Positions 25,881 to 34,102 of a stretch of 64,000 nucleotides of DNA are shown here, piece by piece (position 1 is the stretch's first letter; each line of letters opens with the position of its first letter). The stretch comes from Paucihalobacter sp036825875. GTDB lineage: Bacteria; Bacteroidota; Bacteroidia; Flavobacteriales; Flavobacteriaceae. Made by a program: the position numbers and the translations under genes. The stretch covers positions 1 through 64,000 of the forward strand of contig NZ_DAISXK010000012.1 in the NCBI RefSeq assembly GCF_036825875.1, in the 5' to 3' direction. Under the pieces are notes generated by a model. That model worked only from the letters and a program-made list of their open reading frames with translations. It was not told where the DNA came from and made no database searches.

Positions 25881-27617
25881 TTATTTATAATTTTTAGGCG
25901 ATTCTCGTTTCTTACTTGCTTGTTCATAGCTATAAGCCCAAGTTAAAAGCTGTTTTTCTTGTTTCGGCTGGGCAATAAAAGTGAGTCCTTTTGGAGCGCC
26001 ATTTTCAGCGTATCCCATAGGCACTGTTAAAGCGGGATACTCGGCTACTGCAGCAAAACCCGCATGGTAGTTGTTAATTGAAAGAAGTCCATCCAGTTTA
26101 AATTCTTTAATTGGTTCATCAAAAAATCTGCGACCGTTGGTTTTAAGGGTGTCTTTGATACGTCTTAAAAATTGAGCATTGCCTTTATCTTCTGAAATTC
26201 CTCTAAATAATGCCTGACCATAAGGCATAACATTCACTGAGTCTTGAATATTAAAGGCTATTACGTCGTCTATGTTTGAGATTTTAACAGATGGATTGGC
26301 ATGATTGGCCATGTACGATGGGAAATTTTTTTTCATATCGAGATTTAACAATCTTATAAAATGAGGTAAACTGACGTCAATCTCGTCCACCTGAACAATG
26401 ATTGCTCCTTTACTTTCCAATGCTGAAATTGCATCTTTATATAGCGGATCTTCTAACAAAGGCTTAAAGGCACCAAATTTTTTACCTTCGAGCGAATTAT
26501 CCTTTTTGATATTAGTATAAAAATGTTTTGATTGAAACTGAACATTCATAGATTTTTTATCGGCACGATCAAAACCATACATAGCATCAAGTAAAATAGC
26601 TATATCGATTACAGATCTGCCAATTGGCCCAGCCGTATCTAAGGTTTCAGAAATAGGAATGATTCCACTTCTGCTAATAAGACCAATGGTCGGTTTAATG
26701 CCTACAACCGAATTCTGACTAGCGGGAGATAAAATAGAACCAGCAGTTTCTGAACCAACAGCCGCAGCGCAAAAATTTGCCGCAACAGCTACCGCACTTC
26801 CAGAGCTAGAACCACCCGTGTCGAATATTTTTCTTCCGTAAGGATTAAGCGTTTGACCACCTAAGGCGCTATATCCACTTGGGCAATTTCCGCAGAAAAA
26901 GTAAGCCCATTCGCTCAAATTAGCTTTGCCTAAAATAAGTCCGCCTTGATTTTTAATTTGTTTTATCACAAAAGCATCTGAAGTTCTGTTATCCTTTAAA
27001 GCAACAGAGCCAGCGGTTGTTGGCATACCTATGGTATTAATATTATCCTTTAACAAAATAGGCATACCGTATATAAGATGCGCATTTTTATTATTTTTTA
27101 TTGCTTCATCTTTAGCCTTAGCTTCAGTAATTATATTAGGATTAAGGGAGATTACTGAATTGAGTGACAAATCGTTTTCTCTGTCAGTAGCGCGAATACG
27201 GTATAAGTAAAATTTTGTGAGTTGTTCGTAACTCAATTTGCCAGATTTAACATGGCTCTGTAAGGTTGGGATATCTTGATCTAACACCAAACTTTTTAAA
27301 CGATTATAATCGTCCTCAGTGAAATCACTCATAGAGGCATTCAAAGACGTCCAAATGTCTAATCGTGATACAAACCTCGAATCTAACACCTCAAATTCAC
27401 GGAACTCTTTGGTGGCGATGGCACTTAAATCAGAACTAGATTCTTGAGCTGATGGTGTTTCATTGCTGTCGGTGACTTTAGAAGTTTCTTTGCAAGACCA
27501 ACTTAGCAATAGACCTAAAACCAAAAAGATTCTGAAATTATAAAAACATTTCAGAATCTTTTGTTCAATTAGTTTAAAAAAAAGATTGTAAAAATGCTTG
27601 GCAGGGGATGCTATCAT
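25881..27617 (-). CDS. amidase signature family enzyme, lipoprotein
   Basis: A 578-residue amidase. The Ser-cisSer-Lys machinery is intact: the Lys in PILLKDNINTIG, the Gly/Ser loop DTGGSSSGSAVAVAANF, and the nucleophile region GSETAGSI. C-terminal landmarks include PALTVPMGYAENGAPKGLTF. An internal signal ending LLLSWSC suggests lipid anchoring. I chose the ATG at 27617, which leaves 94 bases to ftsY; a longer frame would run back into ftsY and is unlikely. The resulting 40-residue lead before the Cys is long, so a later non-ATG start is possible. The substrate (peptide amide, nylon-type or other amides) cannot be told. Confidence 0.83.
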   Translation of the reverse strand: MIASPAKHFYNLFFKLIEQKILKCFYNFRIFLVLGLLLSWSCKETSKVTDSNETPSAQESSSDLSAIATKEFREFEVLDSRFVSRLDIWTSLNASMSDFTEDDYNRLKSLVLDQDIPTLQSHVKSGKLSYEQLTKFYLYRIRATDRENDLSLNSVISLNPNIITEAKAKDEAIKNNKNAHLIYGMPILLKDNINTIGMPTTAGSVALKDNRTSDAFVIKQIKNQGGLILGKANLSEWAYFFCGNCPSGYSALGGQTLNPYGRKIFDTGGSSSGSAVAVAANFCAAAVGSETAGSILSPASQNSVVGIKPTIGLISRSGIIPISETLDTAGPIGRSVIDIAILLDAMYGFDRADKKSMNVQFQSKHFYTNIKKDNSLEGKKFGAFKPLLEDPLYKDAISALESKGAIIVQVDEIDVSLPHFIRLLNLDMKKNFPSYMANHANPSVKISNIDDVIAFNIQDSVNVMPYGQALFRGISEDKGNAQFLRRIKDTLKTNGRRFFDEPIKEFKLDGLLSINNYHAGFAAVAEYPALTVPMGYAENGAPKGLTFIAQPKQEKQLLTWAYSYEQASKKRESPKNYK

Positions 27618-27711
27618 ATTTAAGTTTTTTCTAAAAATAACAAAAAACACGTTACGAACAACAGAAAATCGTTGAGCGGTAAACAGAAAAAACCAAATAT
27701 AAGATGACAGT

Positions 27712-28665
27712 TTATTTGAAAAATGAATCAACAAATTCAAATTTATTAAAAACCTGAAGATGTTCAATACCCTCACCTACGCCAATATATTTAACTGGGA
27801 TTTGAAACTGATCGCTAATACCAATAACAACACCACCTTTAGCTGTACCATCTAATTTTGTAACGGCCAAAGAAGTAACTTCTGTTGCTGCGGTAAATTG
27901 TTTTGCCTGTTCAAAAGCGTTCTGTCCTGTTGATCCATCCAAAACCAGCATCACCTCGTGTGGTGCATCGGTAACTACTTTTTGCATGACCCGTTTAACT
28001 TTGGTAAGTTCGTTCATTAAGTTTACTTTATTGTGTAATCTTCCAGCCGTATCTATGATCACGACATCGGCATTTTGATTCACAGCACTTTGAAGCGTAT
28101 CAAAAGCCACAGAAGCAGGATCACTACCCATTGTTTGTTTTACAATTGGCACATCTACCCTATCAGCCCAAACTTGCAACTGATCGATAGCGGCGGCTCT
28201 AAAAGTATCAGCAGCACCTAGTACAACCTTTAAACCTTGCTTTTTAAACTGATAAGCCAATTTACCGATGGTGGTAGTTTTACCAACACCATTTACACCA
28301 ACCACCATAATTACATAAGGTTTTTGGTCACTTGGTACTCCAAACTCGGTAGCCTCGCCACTATTTGTTTCAGAAAGTAAAGCCGCTATTTCTTCTCTTA
28401 AAATTTGATTGAGTTCGTTCGTCCCTAAGTATTTATCTTTGGCAACTCTGGCTTCAATTCTTTCAATGATTTTTAGTGTTGTGTTGACACCTACATCGCT
28501 ACTTACTAAAACTTCTTCTAAATTGTCTAAAACATCATCATCAACTTTTGACTTACCAGCAACTGCTTTGTTTAATTTTGAAAAAAACGAAGATTTTGTT
28601 TTTTCCAGACCTTGGTCTAAATGTTCCTTTTTATCGGAAGAAAATATTTTTTTAAAGAAACTCAT
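27712..28665 (-). CDS. ftsY: signal recognition particle receptor FtsY
   Basis: A 317-residue SRP GTPase that docks ribosome-SRP complexes at the membrane. After a short charged N-terminus comes the NG domain: helical N part with DLEEVLVSSDVGV, P-loop VVGVNGVGKTTTIGKLA, DTFRAAAIDQLQVWADR, DTAGRLHNKVNLM, TKLDGTAKGGVV, and the closing GVGEGIEHLQVF. The acidic A domain of E. coli is missing, as usual in short FtsYs. A well-formed promoter (28739-28766) lies 74 bases upstream. Confidence 0.95.
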   Translation of the reverse strand: MSFFKKIFSSDKKEHLDQGLEKTKSSFFSKLNKAVAGKSKVDDDVLDNLEEVLVSSDVGVNTTLKIIERIEARVAKDKYLGTNELNQILREEIAALLSETNSGEATEFGVPSDQKPYVIMVVGVNGVGKTTTIGKLAYQFKKQGLKVVLGAADTFRAAAIDQLQVWADRVDVPIVKQTMGSDPASVAFDTLQSAVNQNADVVIIDTAGRLHNKVNLMNELTKVKRVMQKVVTDAPHEVMLVLDGSTGQNAFEQAKQFTAATEVTSLAVTKLDGTAKGGVVIGISDQFQIPVKYIGVGEGIEHLQVFNKFEFVDSFFK

Positions 28666-28738
28666 TGTTGTTTATTTTTCAATGGAATGTCAAAAATTGA
28701 ACCATGACTGCAACCTGCAAAAATGACATATATAAAGT

Positions 28739-28766
28739 CAAAACTACGTATTTTTTTCGGTTTCAA
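28739..28766 (-). promoter_or_regulatory. ftsY promoter, Bacteroidetes type
   Basis: On the minus strand TTG (28764-28766), 17 bases, then TAGTTTTG (28739-28746), which fits the TTG-N17..19-TAnnTTTG consensus of the main sigma factor of Bacteroidota. It would start a transcript around 28730, giving a leader of about 65 bases before ftsY. Confidence 0.6.
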
Positions 28767-28831
28767 TTCTTAATAAAATAGTATAGGTTTTCAGTCTCAA
28801 GATAATTTGCTATGAAACTCTAAAAAAGCGC

Positions 28832-28862
28832 AAAAAAAAACTGCTTTCACAAGGAAAGCAGT
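28832..28862 (-). terminator. Rho-independent terminator after rpmB-rpmG-DUF4295
   Basis: A nine-pair stem ACTGCTTTC / GAAAGCAGT (28840-28848 and 28854-28862) with a five-base loop. On the minus strand it is followed by nine U (the A run at 28832-28840), 23 bases after the DUF4295 stop. Confidence 0.85.
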
Positions 28863-28885
28863 CTGGTAAAATATATAAAATATAT

Positions 28886-29038
28886 TTATTTTTTCTTTAA
28901 AAACTCGTCTACAAATTCAGGTGCCATAACAGATTCTACAAATGTATATGCGCCAGTTTTAGGAGATTTAACCATTTTTATAGCTTTGGTTAATCTTTTA
29001 GATCCGGTTTGTAACGATGCTACTGATTTCTTTGCCAT
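28886..29038 (-). CDS. DUF4295 small basic protein
   Basis: A 50-residue protein: MAKKSVASLQTGSKRLTKAI, then a Lys-rich middle, then the acidic/hydrophobic end EFVDEFLKKK. It matches DUF4295, a Bacteroidota-specific small protein always found, as far as I know, after rpmB and rpmG, which makes it a candidate ribosome-associated protein. It lies six bases after rpmG and before the operon's terminator. Confidence 0.88.
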   Translation of the reverse strand: MAKKSVASLQTGSKRLTKAIKMVKSPKTGAYTFVESVMAPEFVDEFLKKK

Positions 29039-29044
29039 GACTTA

Positions 29045-29227
29045 TTATTTTATCTCTTTGTGAACAGTCATACGCTTAAGGATTGGATTAAATTTCTTAA
29101 TCTCCATTCTTCCAGGCGTATTTTTCTTGTTTTTGGTTGTAATATATCTCGAGGTTCCTGGATTTCCAGAATCCTTGTGCTCCGTACACTCTAATATAAC
29201 TTGAATTCTATTTCCTTTTTTTGCCAT
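29045..29227 (-). CDS. rpmG: 50S ribosomal protein L33
   Basis: A 60-residue protein with the L33 pattern MAKKGNRIQVILECTEH, TSRYITTKNKKNTPGRMEIK and the end KRMTVHKEIK. It has a single Cys and so is the zinc-free (C-minus) form. It sits between rpmB (23 bases upstream) and the DUF4295 gene, the standard arrangement in this phylum. Confidence 0.95.
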   Translation of the reverse strand: MAKKGNRIQVILECTEHKDSGNPGTSRYITTKNKKNTPGRMEIKKFNPILKRMTVHKEIK

Positions 29228-29250
29228 TATACTTCTAATTTAGCGTTGTG

Positions 29251-29490
29251 CTATTTTTTCAAAAATCCTTTAGATTTTGCATCTTTTATTGCTGCAGAAA
29301 TACCAATTTTATTGATGGTTTTTAATGCTGATGTAGATACTTTTAAAGTTACCCATTTATCTTCTTCAGGAATGTAAAAACGTTTTTTGATTAAATTGGC
29401 ATCAAAGGTACGCTTGGTTTTATTCATGGCGTGAGAAACATTGTTTCCAACCATTGCTTTTTTCCCGGTAAGTTCACAAACTCTTGACAT
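29251..29490 (-). CDS. rpmB: 50S ribosomal protein L28
   Basis: A 79-residue protein with the L28 signature MSRVCELTGKKAMVGNNVSH, KTKRTFDANLIKKRF and the C-terminal VSTSALKTINKIG. First gene of the operon rpmB-rpmG-DUF4295; a consensus promoter lies 41 bases before it (29531-29560). Confidence 0.96.
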   Translation of the reverse strand: MSRVCELTGKKAMVGNNVSHAMNKTKRTFDANLIKKRFYIPEEDKWVTLKVSTSALKTINKIGISAAIKDAKSKGFLKK

Positions 29491-29530
29491 TTCTTTCTAA
29501 CTTTTAGGTATGTAATTTTAAAACAGGGTG

Positions 29531-29560
29531 CAAATTTAATAAAACTTTACCACACAACAA
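29531..29560 (-). promoter_or_regulatory. rpmB operon promoter, Bacteroidetes type
   Basis: On the minus strand TTG (29558-29560), 19 bases, then TAAATTTG (29531-29538), an exact match to TTG-N19-TAnnTTTG. It lies 41 bases before the rpmB ATG and within 11 bases of the cinA stop. Confidence 0.65.
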
Positions 29561-29570
29561 ACTATTGTTG

Positions 29571-30818
29571 TTAGTTTTTTAAAATTTCTTTAAGCAACAT
29601 TTCAAAGGATTTATTAACACCTTTATCAATGACTTTTTCTCGGTGATTTCCAAAGTTAAAGGTTTCTACAATAAGTGCTTTTGGGGTTGCTATGGCAATA
29701 CAAGCTTCGCCTACATCAGCTTTTTCATCACCTTTTTCGGGACCAGCATTTCCTGTGGTTGCTATGGCATAATCCGATTTAAAAAGCTTTTTGGCTGCAA
29801 TCGCCATTTCAGCTGCAACTTCTTTACTCACCACGCCAAATTTGGAGATAATAGCTTCGGAAACACCTAAAATTTCAATCTTACTTTCAGTGGCGTAACA
29901 ATTTATGCCACCTTTATAAAATTGTGAGGCTCCTGCGTGCTTGGTAATTATTTCAGAAATTTTTCCACCAGTAAAACTTTCGGCCAAGGCTAAAGTTTGT
30001 GAACGTTCTTTAAATTGTTTGGCAATAATAGTTTCAATACTTTCAGTTTCTTCAAAACCAACAAAAATATCTTCAATTTGCGGTATGAGCAACTGTACTT
30101 GTCGTTCCATTTCTTGCTCAACTAATGTTCTATCCATATTTTTGGCAGATAAGCGCAGTCGTACTTTTCCTAAATTTGGCAAATAAGCAAGCTTGATAAA
30201 ATCTGGTAGGTTATCTTCAAATACCTCGATTCTATTCGAAATAGCACTTTCACCTAAGCCATAGGTAAGTAAAGTTTTATGCAGAATGAACGGAAACTTA
30301 TAGGTTTCTCTTAATCTTGGTAACACGTCATCGTTTACTAAGGCTTTCATTTCATAAGGCACACCAGGTAAGGAAACGAATACCTTTTCTACCTTTTCAA
30401 ACCACATTCCTGGCGCCGTACCATATTTATTCATTAGCACCTTACATTTTGAAGGAACCATAGCTTGCTGCCTGTTGATATCTGATATTGGTGTACTGAT
30501 ATATTTCGAAAAAAGCATTTCGATATTGTCTAAAACTTTTTGATTTTGAATGAGTTCATCTTCAAAATATTCACAAAGCGTATGTTTTGTAATATCGTCT
30601 TTGGTAGGACCTAAGCCACCTGTGATAATAATAATATCAGCATTTGATTCGGCCTCTTTTAAAGCCTTTAAAATTTGACTCTTATTATCTTGTACTGAAG
30701 TAATTTGATAAACCGAAACCCCTATTTTGTTGAGTTGCTTTCCTAAAAAAGCTGAATTGGTATCAATAATTTGACCGATGAGAATCTCATCGCCTATGGT
30801 AATTATTTCGGCTTGCAT
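29571..30818 (-). CDS. cinA: CinA: molybdopterin-like domain plus nicotinamide-nucleotide amidase
   Basis: A 415-residue two-domain protein. The N-terminal COG1058/MoaB-like domain has IGDEILIGQIIDTNSAFLG, IIITGGLGPTKDDITK and FVSLPGVPYEMKAL; the C-terminal PncC domain has LALAESFTGGKISEIIT, the TTGNAGPEKGDEKADVG segment and a VGEACIAIAT strand. The family is tied to pyridine-nucleotide salvage (NMN deamidation) and ADP-ribose hydrolysis; its older link with competence is not tested here. It ends at the Hpt gene (stop and start touch). Confidence 0.93.
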   Translation of the reverse strand: MQAEIITIGDEILIGQIIDTNSAFLGKQLNKIGVSVYQITSVQDNKSQILKALKEAESNADIIIITGGLGPTKDDITKHTLCEYFEDELIQNQKVLDNIEMLFSKYISTPISDINRQQAMVPSKCKVLMNKYGTAPGMWFEKVEKVFVSLPGVPYEMKALVNDDVLPRLRETYKFPFILHKTLLTYGLGESAISNRIEVFEDNLPDFIKLAYLPNLGKVRLRLSAKNMDRTLVEQEMERQVQLLIPQIEDIFVGFEETESIETIIAKQFKERSQTLALAESFTGGKISEIITKHAGASQFYKGGINCYATESKIEILGVSEAIISKFGVVSKEVAAEMAIAAKKLFKSDYAIATTGNAGPEKGDEKADVGEACIAIATPKALIVETFNFGNHREKVIDKGVNKSFEMLLKEILKN

Positions 30819-31159
30819 TATAGATTAAAGTCCTCCCTGATTTCTTCAGATGCATTGGCAACTGCATTTAAAACTGTATCTAATTCAGCCGATACATCTT
30901 TGTCTCCTTGCTCAAATTTTCCCCAATCTTGCACAATTATAAGCTTATCTAAAACACCCAATTCAAACAAATCTATAGTTGGTTTCATTTTATGTGCTGC
31001 TTGATAAGTAGTGTAAAAATCTTTTTCGGCAACTGCCAGTTTAAGTCTTGCCGCGTCTTCTGGCACTTCTTCTAGAAATGCGCCAGCCAAGGCCATGATG
31101 AAATCCTCATCACCATCAGCCATTTCCCTAACTCTGTAAAGTTTATAATGCTGTTCCAT
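30818..31159 (-). CDS. Hpt (histidine phosphotransfer) domain protein
   Basis: A 113-residue all-helical protein. The phosphorylatable His is His56 in YQAAHKMKPTIDLF, the usual HxxKxxxxxxG-like position, and the four helices match a free-standing Hpt domain that shuttles phosphate between receivers. Its partner kinase and receiver are not adjacent. It lies between cinA and the FAH-family gene with no spacer, so it is co-transcribed with metabolic genes. Confidence 0.82.
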   Translation of the reverse strand: MEQHYKLYRVREMADGDEDFIMALAGAFLEEVPEDAARLKLAVAEKDFYTTYQAAHKMKPTIDLFELGVLDKLIIVQDWGKFEQGDKDVSAELDTVLNAVANASEEIREDFNL

Positions 31160-31771
31160 TTATTTAATTTTTACCGAAAACATTTCGATTTGTTCTATAA
31201 ATCCTGTTAACTCATCGTTAGCAGATACCTTAGCAACGCCTGCTGGCGTGCCTGTAAATATAATATCTCCAATTTTTAAAGTGAAATATTTTGATACATA
31301 TTCGATGATTTCATCAATTTTCCACAACATCAAACTCGTATTTCCTTGCTGCACAACTTGTTGTTTATTTTTCAAACTGAAATTGATATTGTTTAAATCT
31401 TCAAAATTTGATTTAGGCAACCATTTCCCGATTACCGCCGCGCCATCGAAGGCTTTGGCTTTTTCCCAAGGCAATCCTTTTGTTTTAAGTTGCGACTGTA
31501 AATCCCTGGCAGTAAAATCGATACCCAATCCAATCTCGTCGTAATACTTATGAGCGAATTTTCTATCAATATACTTACCAACCTTATTAATTTTAACCAA
31601 TATCTCAACTTCATGATGCACATCATTTGAAAAGTCTGGAATAAAAAATGGCTGCTTCTTAAGCAGAATGGCAGTGTCAGGTTTTAGAAACACCACAGGA
31701 TTTTCTGGCTTTTCATTTTCTAATTCCTTGATGTGTTCGGTGTAATTACGACCGATGCAGATGAGTTTCAT
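31160..31771 (-). CDS. fumarylacetoacetate hydrolase (FAH) family protein
   Basis: A 203-residue FAH-fold enzyme. It starts MKLICIGRNYTEHIKELEN, has PVVFLKPDTAILL, the metal-binding Glu pair in HHEVEILVKINKVGK, and the terminal IIFTGTPAGVAKVSANDEL. The family includes acylpyruvases, isomerases and oxaloacetate-related enzymes; the exact substrate cannot be read from the sequence. Stop touches the Hpt gene. Confidence 0.87.
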   Translation of the reverse strand: MKLICIGRNYTEHIKELENEKPENPVVFLKPDTAILLKKQPFFIPDFSNDVHHEVEILVKINKVGKYIDRKFAHKYYDEIGLGIDFTARDLQSQLKTKGLPWEKAKAFDGAAVIGKWLPKSNFEDLNNINFSLKNKQQVVQQGNTSLMLWKIDEIIEYVSKYFTLKIGDIIFTGTPAGVAKVSANDELTGFIEQIEMFSVKIK

Positions 31772-31809
31772 ATGGCGAAAATAAAATCTATGTTCCCTTT
31801 CTTAGGCGC

Positions 31810-32586
31810 CTAGTTCAATTTATTATTTAATGCTCTTAACTTAATTGCTGTCAATACTTTTTTAGTATATAAAGGAAAATCCGCATCCAGCAACCATCCA
31901 AAATAGCCAGGTTCTTTGTCTAAGACTTCCAATACCGTTTTTCCTTTGTGTTTCCCAAATGAGAAACATTCGTCACCGTCTTTGTTATAAATTATAAAGC
32001 CAGCAAAATCCGCAAATTGTTTGCGAGAACTGAATTCGGCAAGAAATTTGGTGTCGTTTTCAAGTTCGTCGTAACGTTCAATTTGAGCTTTTAGAACTTC
32101 ATAAGTCGCTCTTGTATCGGCTTCGGCACTGTGCGCATCGTCTAAATTTTTATCGCAATAAAACTTATAGGCTGCGCCTAAGGTGCGTTGTTCCATTTTA
32201 TGAAAAATAACTTGCACATCAACTGCTACACGGTTTTTCATATCAAAATCAACTTGTGCGCGTAACATTTCTTCAGCTAATAACGGAATGTCAAATCGGT
32301 TAGAATTGAAACCACCCAAATCAGAATCTTTCACCAAATTATAAACTTCTTTGGCTAACTCATTAAAAGTTGGCTTATCGGCAACATCGGAATCCGAAAT
32401 ACCGTGAACCTTGGTTACCTCAGCAGGAATGGGAATGGTTGGATTAACACGTCTGGTATAGCTTTCTTCTTTTCCATTTGGATGAATTTTCAAAATAGAA
32501 ATTTCAACAATCCTATCAGAAGTGATATTAACACCAGTGGTTTCTAAATCAAAAAAACAAATGGGTTTGTTAAGGTTGAGTGTCAT
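31810..32586 (-). CDS. 3'-5' exonuclease (DnaQ/epsilon-like) with DUF3820-type tail
   Basis: A 258-residue DEDDh exonuclease. Exo I is FFDLETTG (Asp13, Glu15), Exo II is GFNSNRFDIPLLAEEM, and Exo III is DDAHSAEADTRATYEV with the His/Asp pair. The last 65 residues (FSFGKHKGKTVLEVLDKEPG, WLLDADFPLYTKK) resemble the DUF3820 domain often fused to such nucleases. It may proofread or act in repair; a polymerase III epsilon role is not proven. A strong terminator of the upstream gene precedes it. Confidence 0.9.
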   Translation of the reverse strand: MTLNLNKPICFFDLETTGVNITSDRIVEISILKIHPNGKEESYTRRVNPTIPIPAEVTKVHGISDSDVADKPTFNELAKEVYNLVKDSDLGGFNSNRFDIPLLAEEMLRAQVDFDMKNRVAVDVQVIFHKMEQRTLGAAYKFYCDKNLDDAHSAEADTRATYEVLKAQIERYDELENDTKFLAEFSSRKQFADFAGFIIYNKDGDECFSFGKHKGKTVLEVLDKEPGYFGWLLDADFPLYTKKVLTAIKLRALNNKLN

Positions 32587-32621
32587 TATATAAATTTATA
32601 TGGTAAAGATACTAAGAATAA

Positions 32622-32650
32622 AAAAAGCCCTAAACAAACTAGGGCTTTTT
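32622..32650 (-). terminator. Rho-independent terminator after the E2 gene
   Basis: An 11-pair perfect stem AAAAAGCCCTA / TAGGGCTTTTT (32622-32632 and 32640-32650) with a seven-base loop, 17 bases after the E2 stop on the minus strand; it ends in a U run when read on either strand. It separates the E2 gene from the exonuclease gene. Confidence 0.88.
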
Positions 32651-32666
32651 CAAATATTTTTTTGTC

Positions 32667-34022
32667 TTATATCTCACGATTCACATCAAAAGCTTCTAGA
32701 TAATCTTTCACAGCTTTTACAAATTGTCCGCCTAAAGCACCATTAACCACCCGGTGATCGTATGAGTGTGATAAGAACATTCTATATCGAATACCAATAA
32801 AATCGCCATCAGGTGTTTCTATAACTGCAGGAACTTTTCTAATGGCGCCCAACGCTAATATAGCAACTTGTGGCTGATTGATAATTGGTGTACCAAATAC
32901 ACTGCCAAAAGTTCCAACGTTAGTCACTGTATAAGTACCGCCTTGAGTATCGTCTGGTTTTAATTTACCAATTCTAGCACGTTCGGCAAGGTCGTTTACG
33001 GCCTTGGTCATTCCTAATAAATTAAGCTGATCGGCATTTTTTATAACAGGTACAATTAAATTACCGTCTGGTAATGCTGCCGCCATTCCCAAATTAATGT
33101 TTTTACGTTTGATGAGTTTATCGCCACTTACCGAAATATTAATCATTGGAAAATCTTTTATAGCCTTGGCCACCGCTTCCATAAATATCGGGGTGAAGGT
33201 TAACTTTTCGCCTTCGCGTTTTTCGAAGCTACTTTTAACTTTCGTTCTCCAATTCCAAATATTTGTGACATCTACTTCGATAAATGATTGGACATGTGCT
33301 GAAGTTTGCGTACTTTCAACCATATGATGAGCAATAAGTTTGCCCATTCTGGTCATTTCTATTATTTCATCTTCACCCTTAACAACAGCAGGTGTTTCTT
33401 GTTTTGGTTTTGGTGGTGTAATTGATGCCGTTTGTTTAATCTCTGGTTGAGCCAACTCCGGTTTTGCTTCAATTTTGGCAACTGGCACTGGCGCTGATCT
33501 ATGGTCAAGATAGGCTAAAATATCATTTTTCGTTACTCGACCTTCTTTACCAGTTCCTGGTAAAGCATCTAATTCTGCTTGCGTAATTCCTTCTTTTTTG
33601 GCAATATTTCTAACTAATGGAGAATAAAATCTATCGTCTGAGGATTGCACTGGCGAAGCCACTGCATCTTGAGCTTGCGTATTTGTTTTTGCTACTTCGG
33701 CTACCGATGGAGTTTCAGATTTTTCTACTTTAGAATTGGTTTCTTCGACTTCAGCAACTGGATTAGCCTTTGGAGCATCTCCAGAAGTTTCGATTATTGC
33801 AATGGTTTGACCCACTTGGACCACATCATCTACATTAAACAATTTTTCTATTAACACACCTTCTACCTCACTCGGTATTTCACTATCCACCTTATCAGTA
33901 GCAATTTCAAGAACAGCCTCATCAGCATCGATGGTGTCACCTACTTCTTTTAACCATGCAGTCACGGTTGCTTCGGCAACGCTTTCCCCCATTTTGGGTA
34001 ATTTAAGTTCAAATTTTGCCAT
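32667..34022 (-). CDS. 2-oxo acid dehydrogenase E2 (dihydrolipoamide acyltransferase)
   Basis: A 451-residue E2. The lipoyl domain has the lipoyl-Lys motif ATDKVDSEIPSE (Lys44); a Pro/Ala/Thr-rich linker follows; the E3-binding domain has YSPLVRNIAKKEGITQAELD and GKEGRVTKNDIL (about 133-172); the catalytic domain ends with SHSYDHRVVNGALGGQF. In the standard active-site motif DHRxxDG the Asp is replaced by Asn here, while the His is kept. By overall look it is a branched-chain or general 2-oxo acid type rather than the pyruvate complex. E1 and E3 genes are not adjacent. A -7 box (TAATTTTG, 34060-34067 minus) lies upstream. Confidence 0.9.
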   Translation of the reverse strand: MAKFELKLPKMGESVAEATVTAWLKEVGDTIDADEAVLEIATDKVDSEIPSEVEGVLIEKLFNVDDVVQVGQTIAIIETSGDAPKANPVAEVEETNSKVEKSETPSVAEVAKTNTQAQDAVASPVQSSDDRFYSPLVRNIAKKEGITQAELDALPGTGKEGRVTKNDILAYLDHRSAPVPVAKIEAKPELAQPEIKQTASITPPKPKQETPAVVKGEDEIIEMTRMGKLIAHHMVESTQTSAHVQSFIEVDVTNIWNWRTKVKSSFEKREGEKLTFTPIFMEAVAKAIKDFPMINISVSGDKLIKRKNINLGMAAALPDGNLIVPVIKNADQLNLLGMTKAVNDLAERARIGKLKPDDTQGGTYTVTNVGTFGSVFGTPIINQPQVAILALGAIRKVPAVIETPDGDFIGIRYRMFLSHSYDHRVVNGALGGQFVKAVKDYLEAFDVNREI

Positions 34023-34102
34023 ATTCTTAATAGAAAGAGGTTATTTATATTTTTGGTTGCAAAATTAATGATTATTCACCAATAATTTTATGATTTGTTC
34101 AA

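Noticed and set aside
29550..29575. ACAACAA-ACTA-TTGTTGT hairpin near the cinA stop as terminator
   Set aside because: The T run lies on the wrong side for cinA, and it overlaps the rpmB promoter region; likely just AT-rich palindrome.
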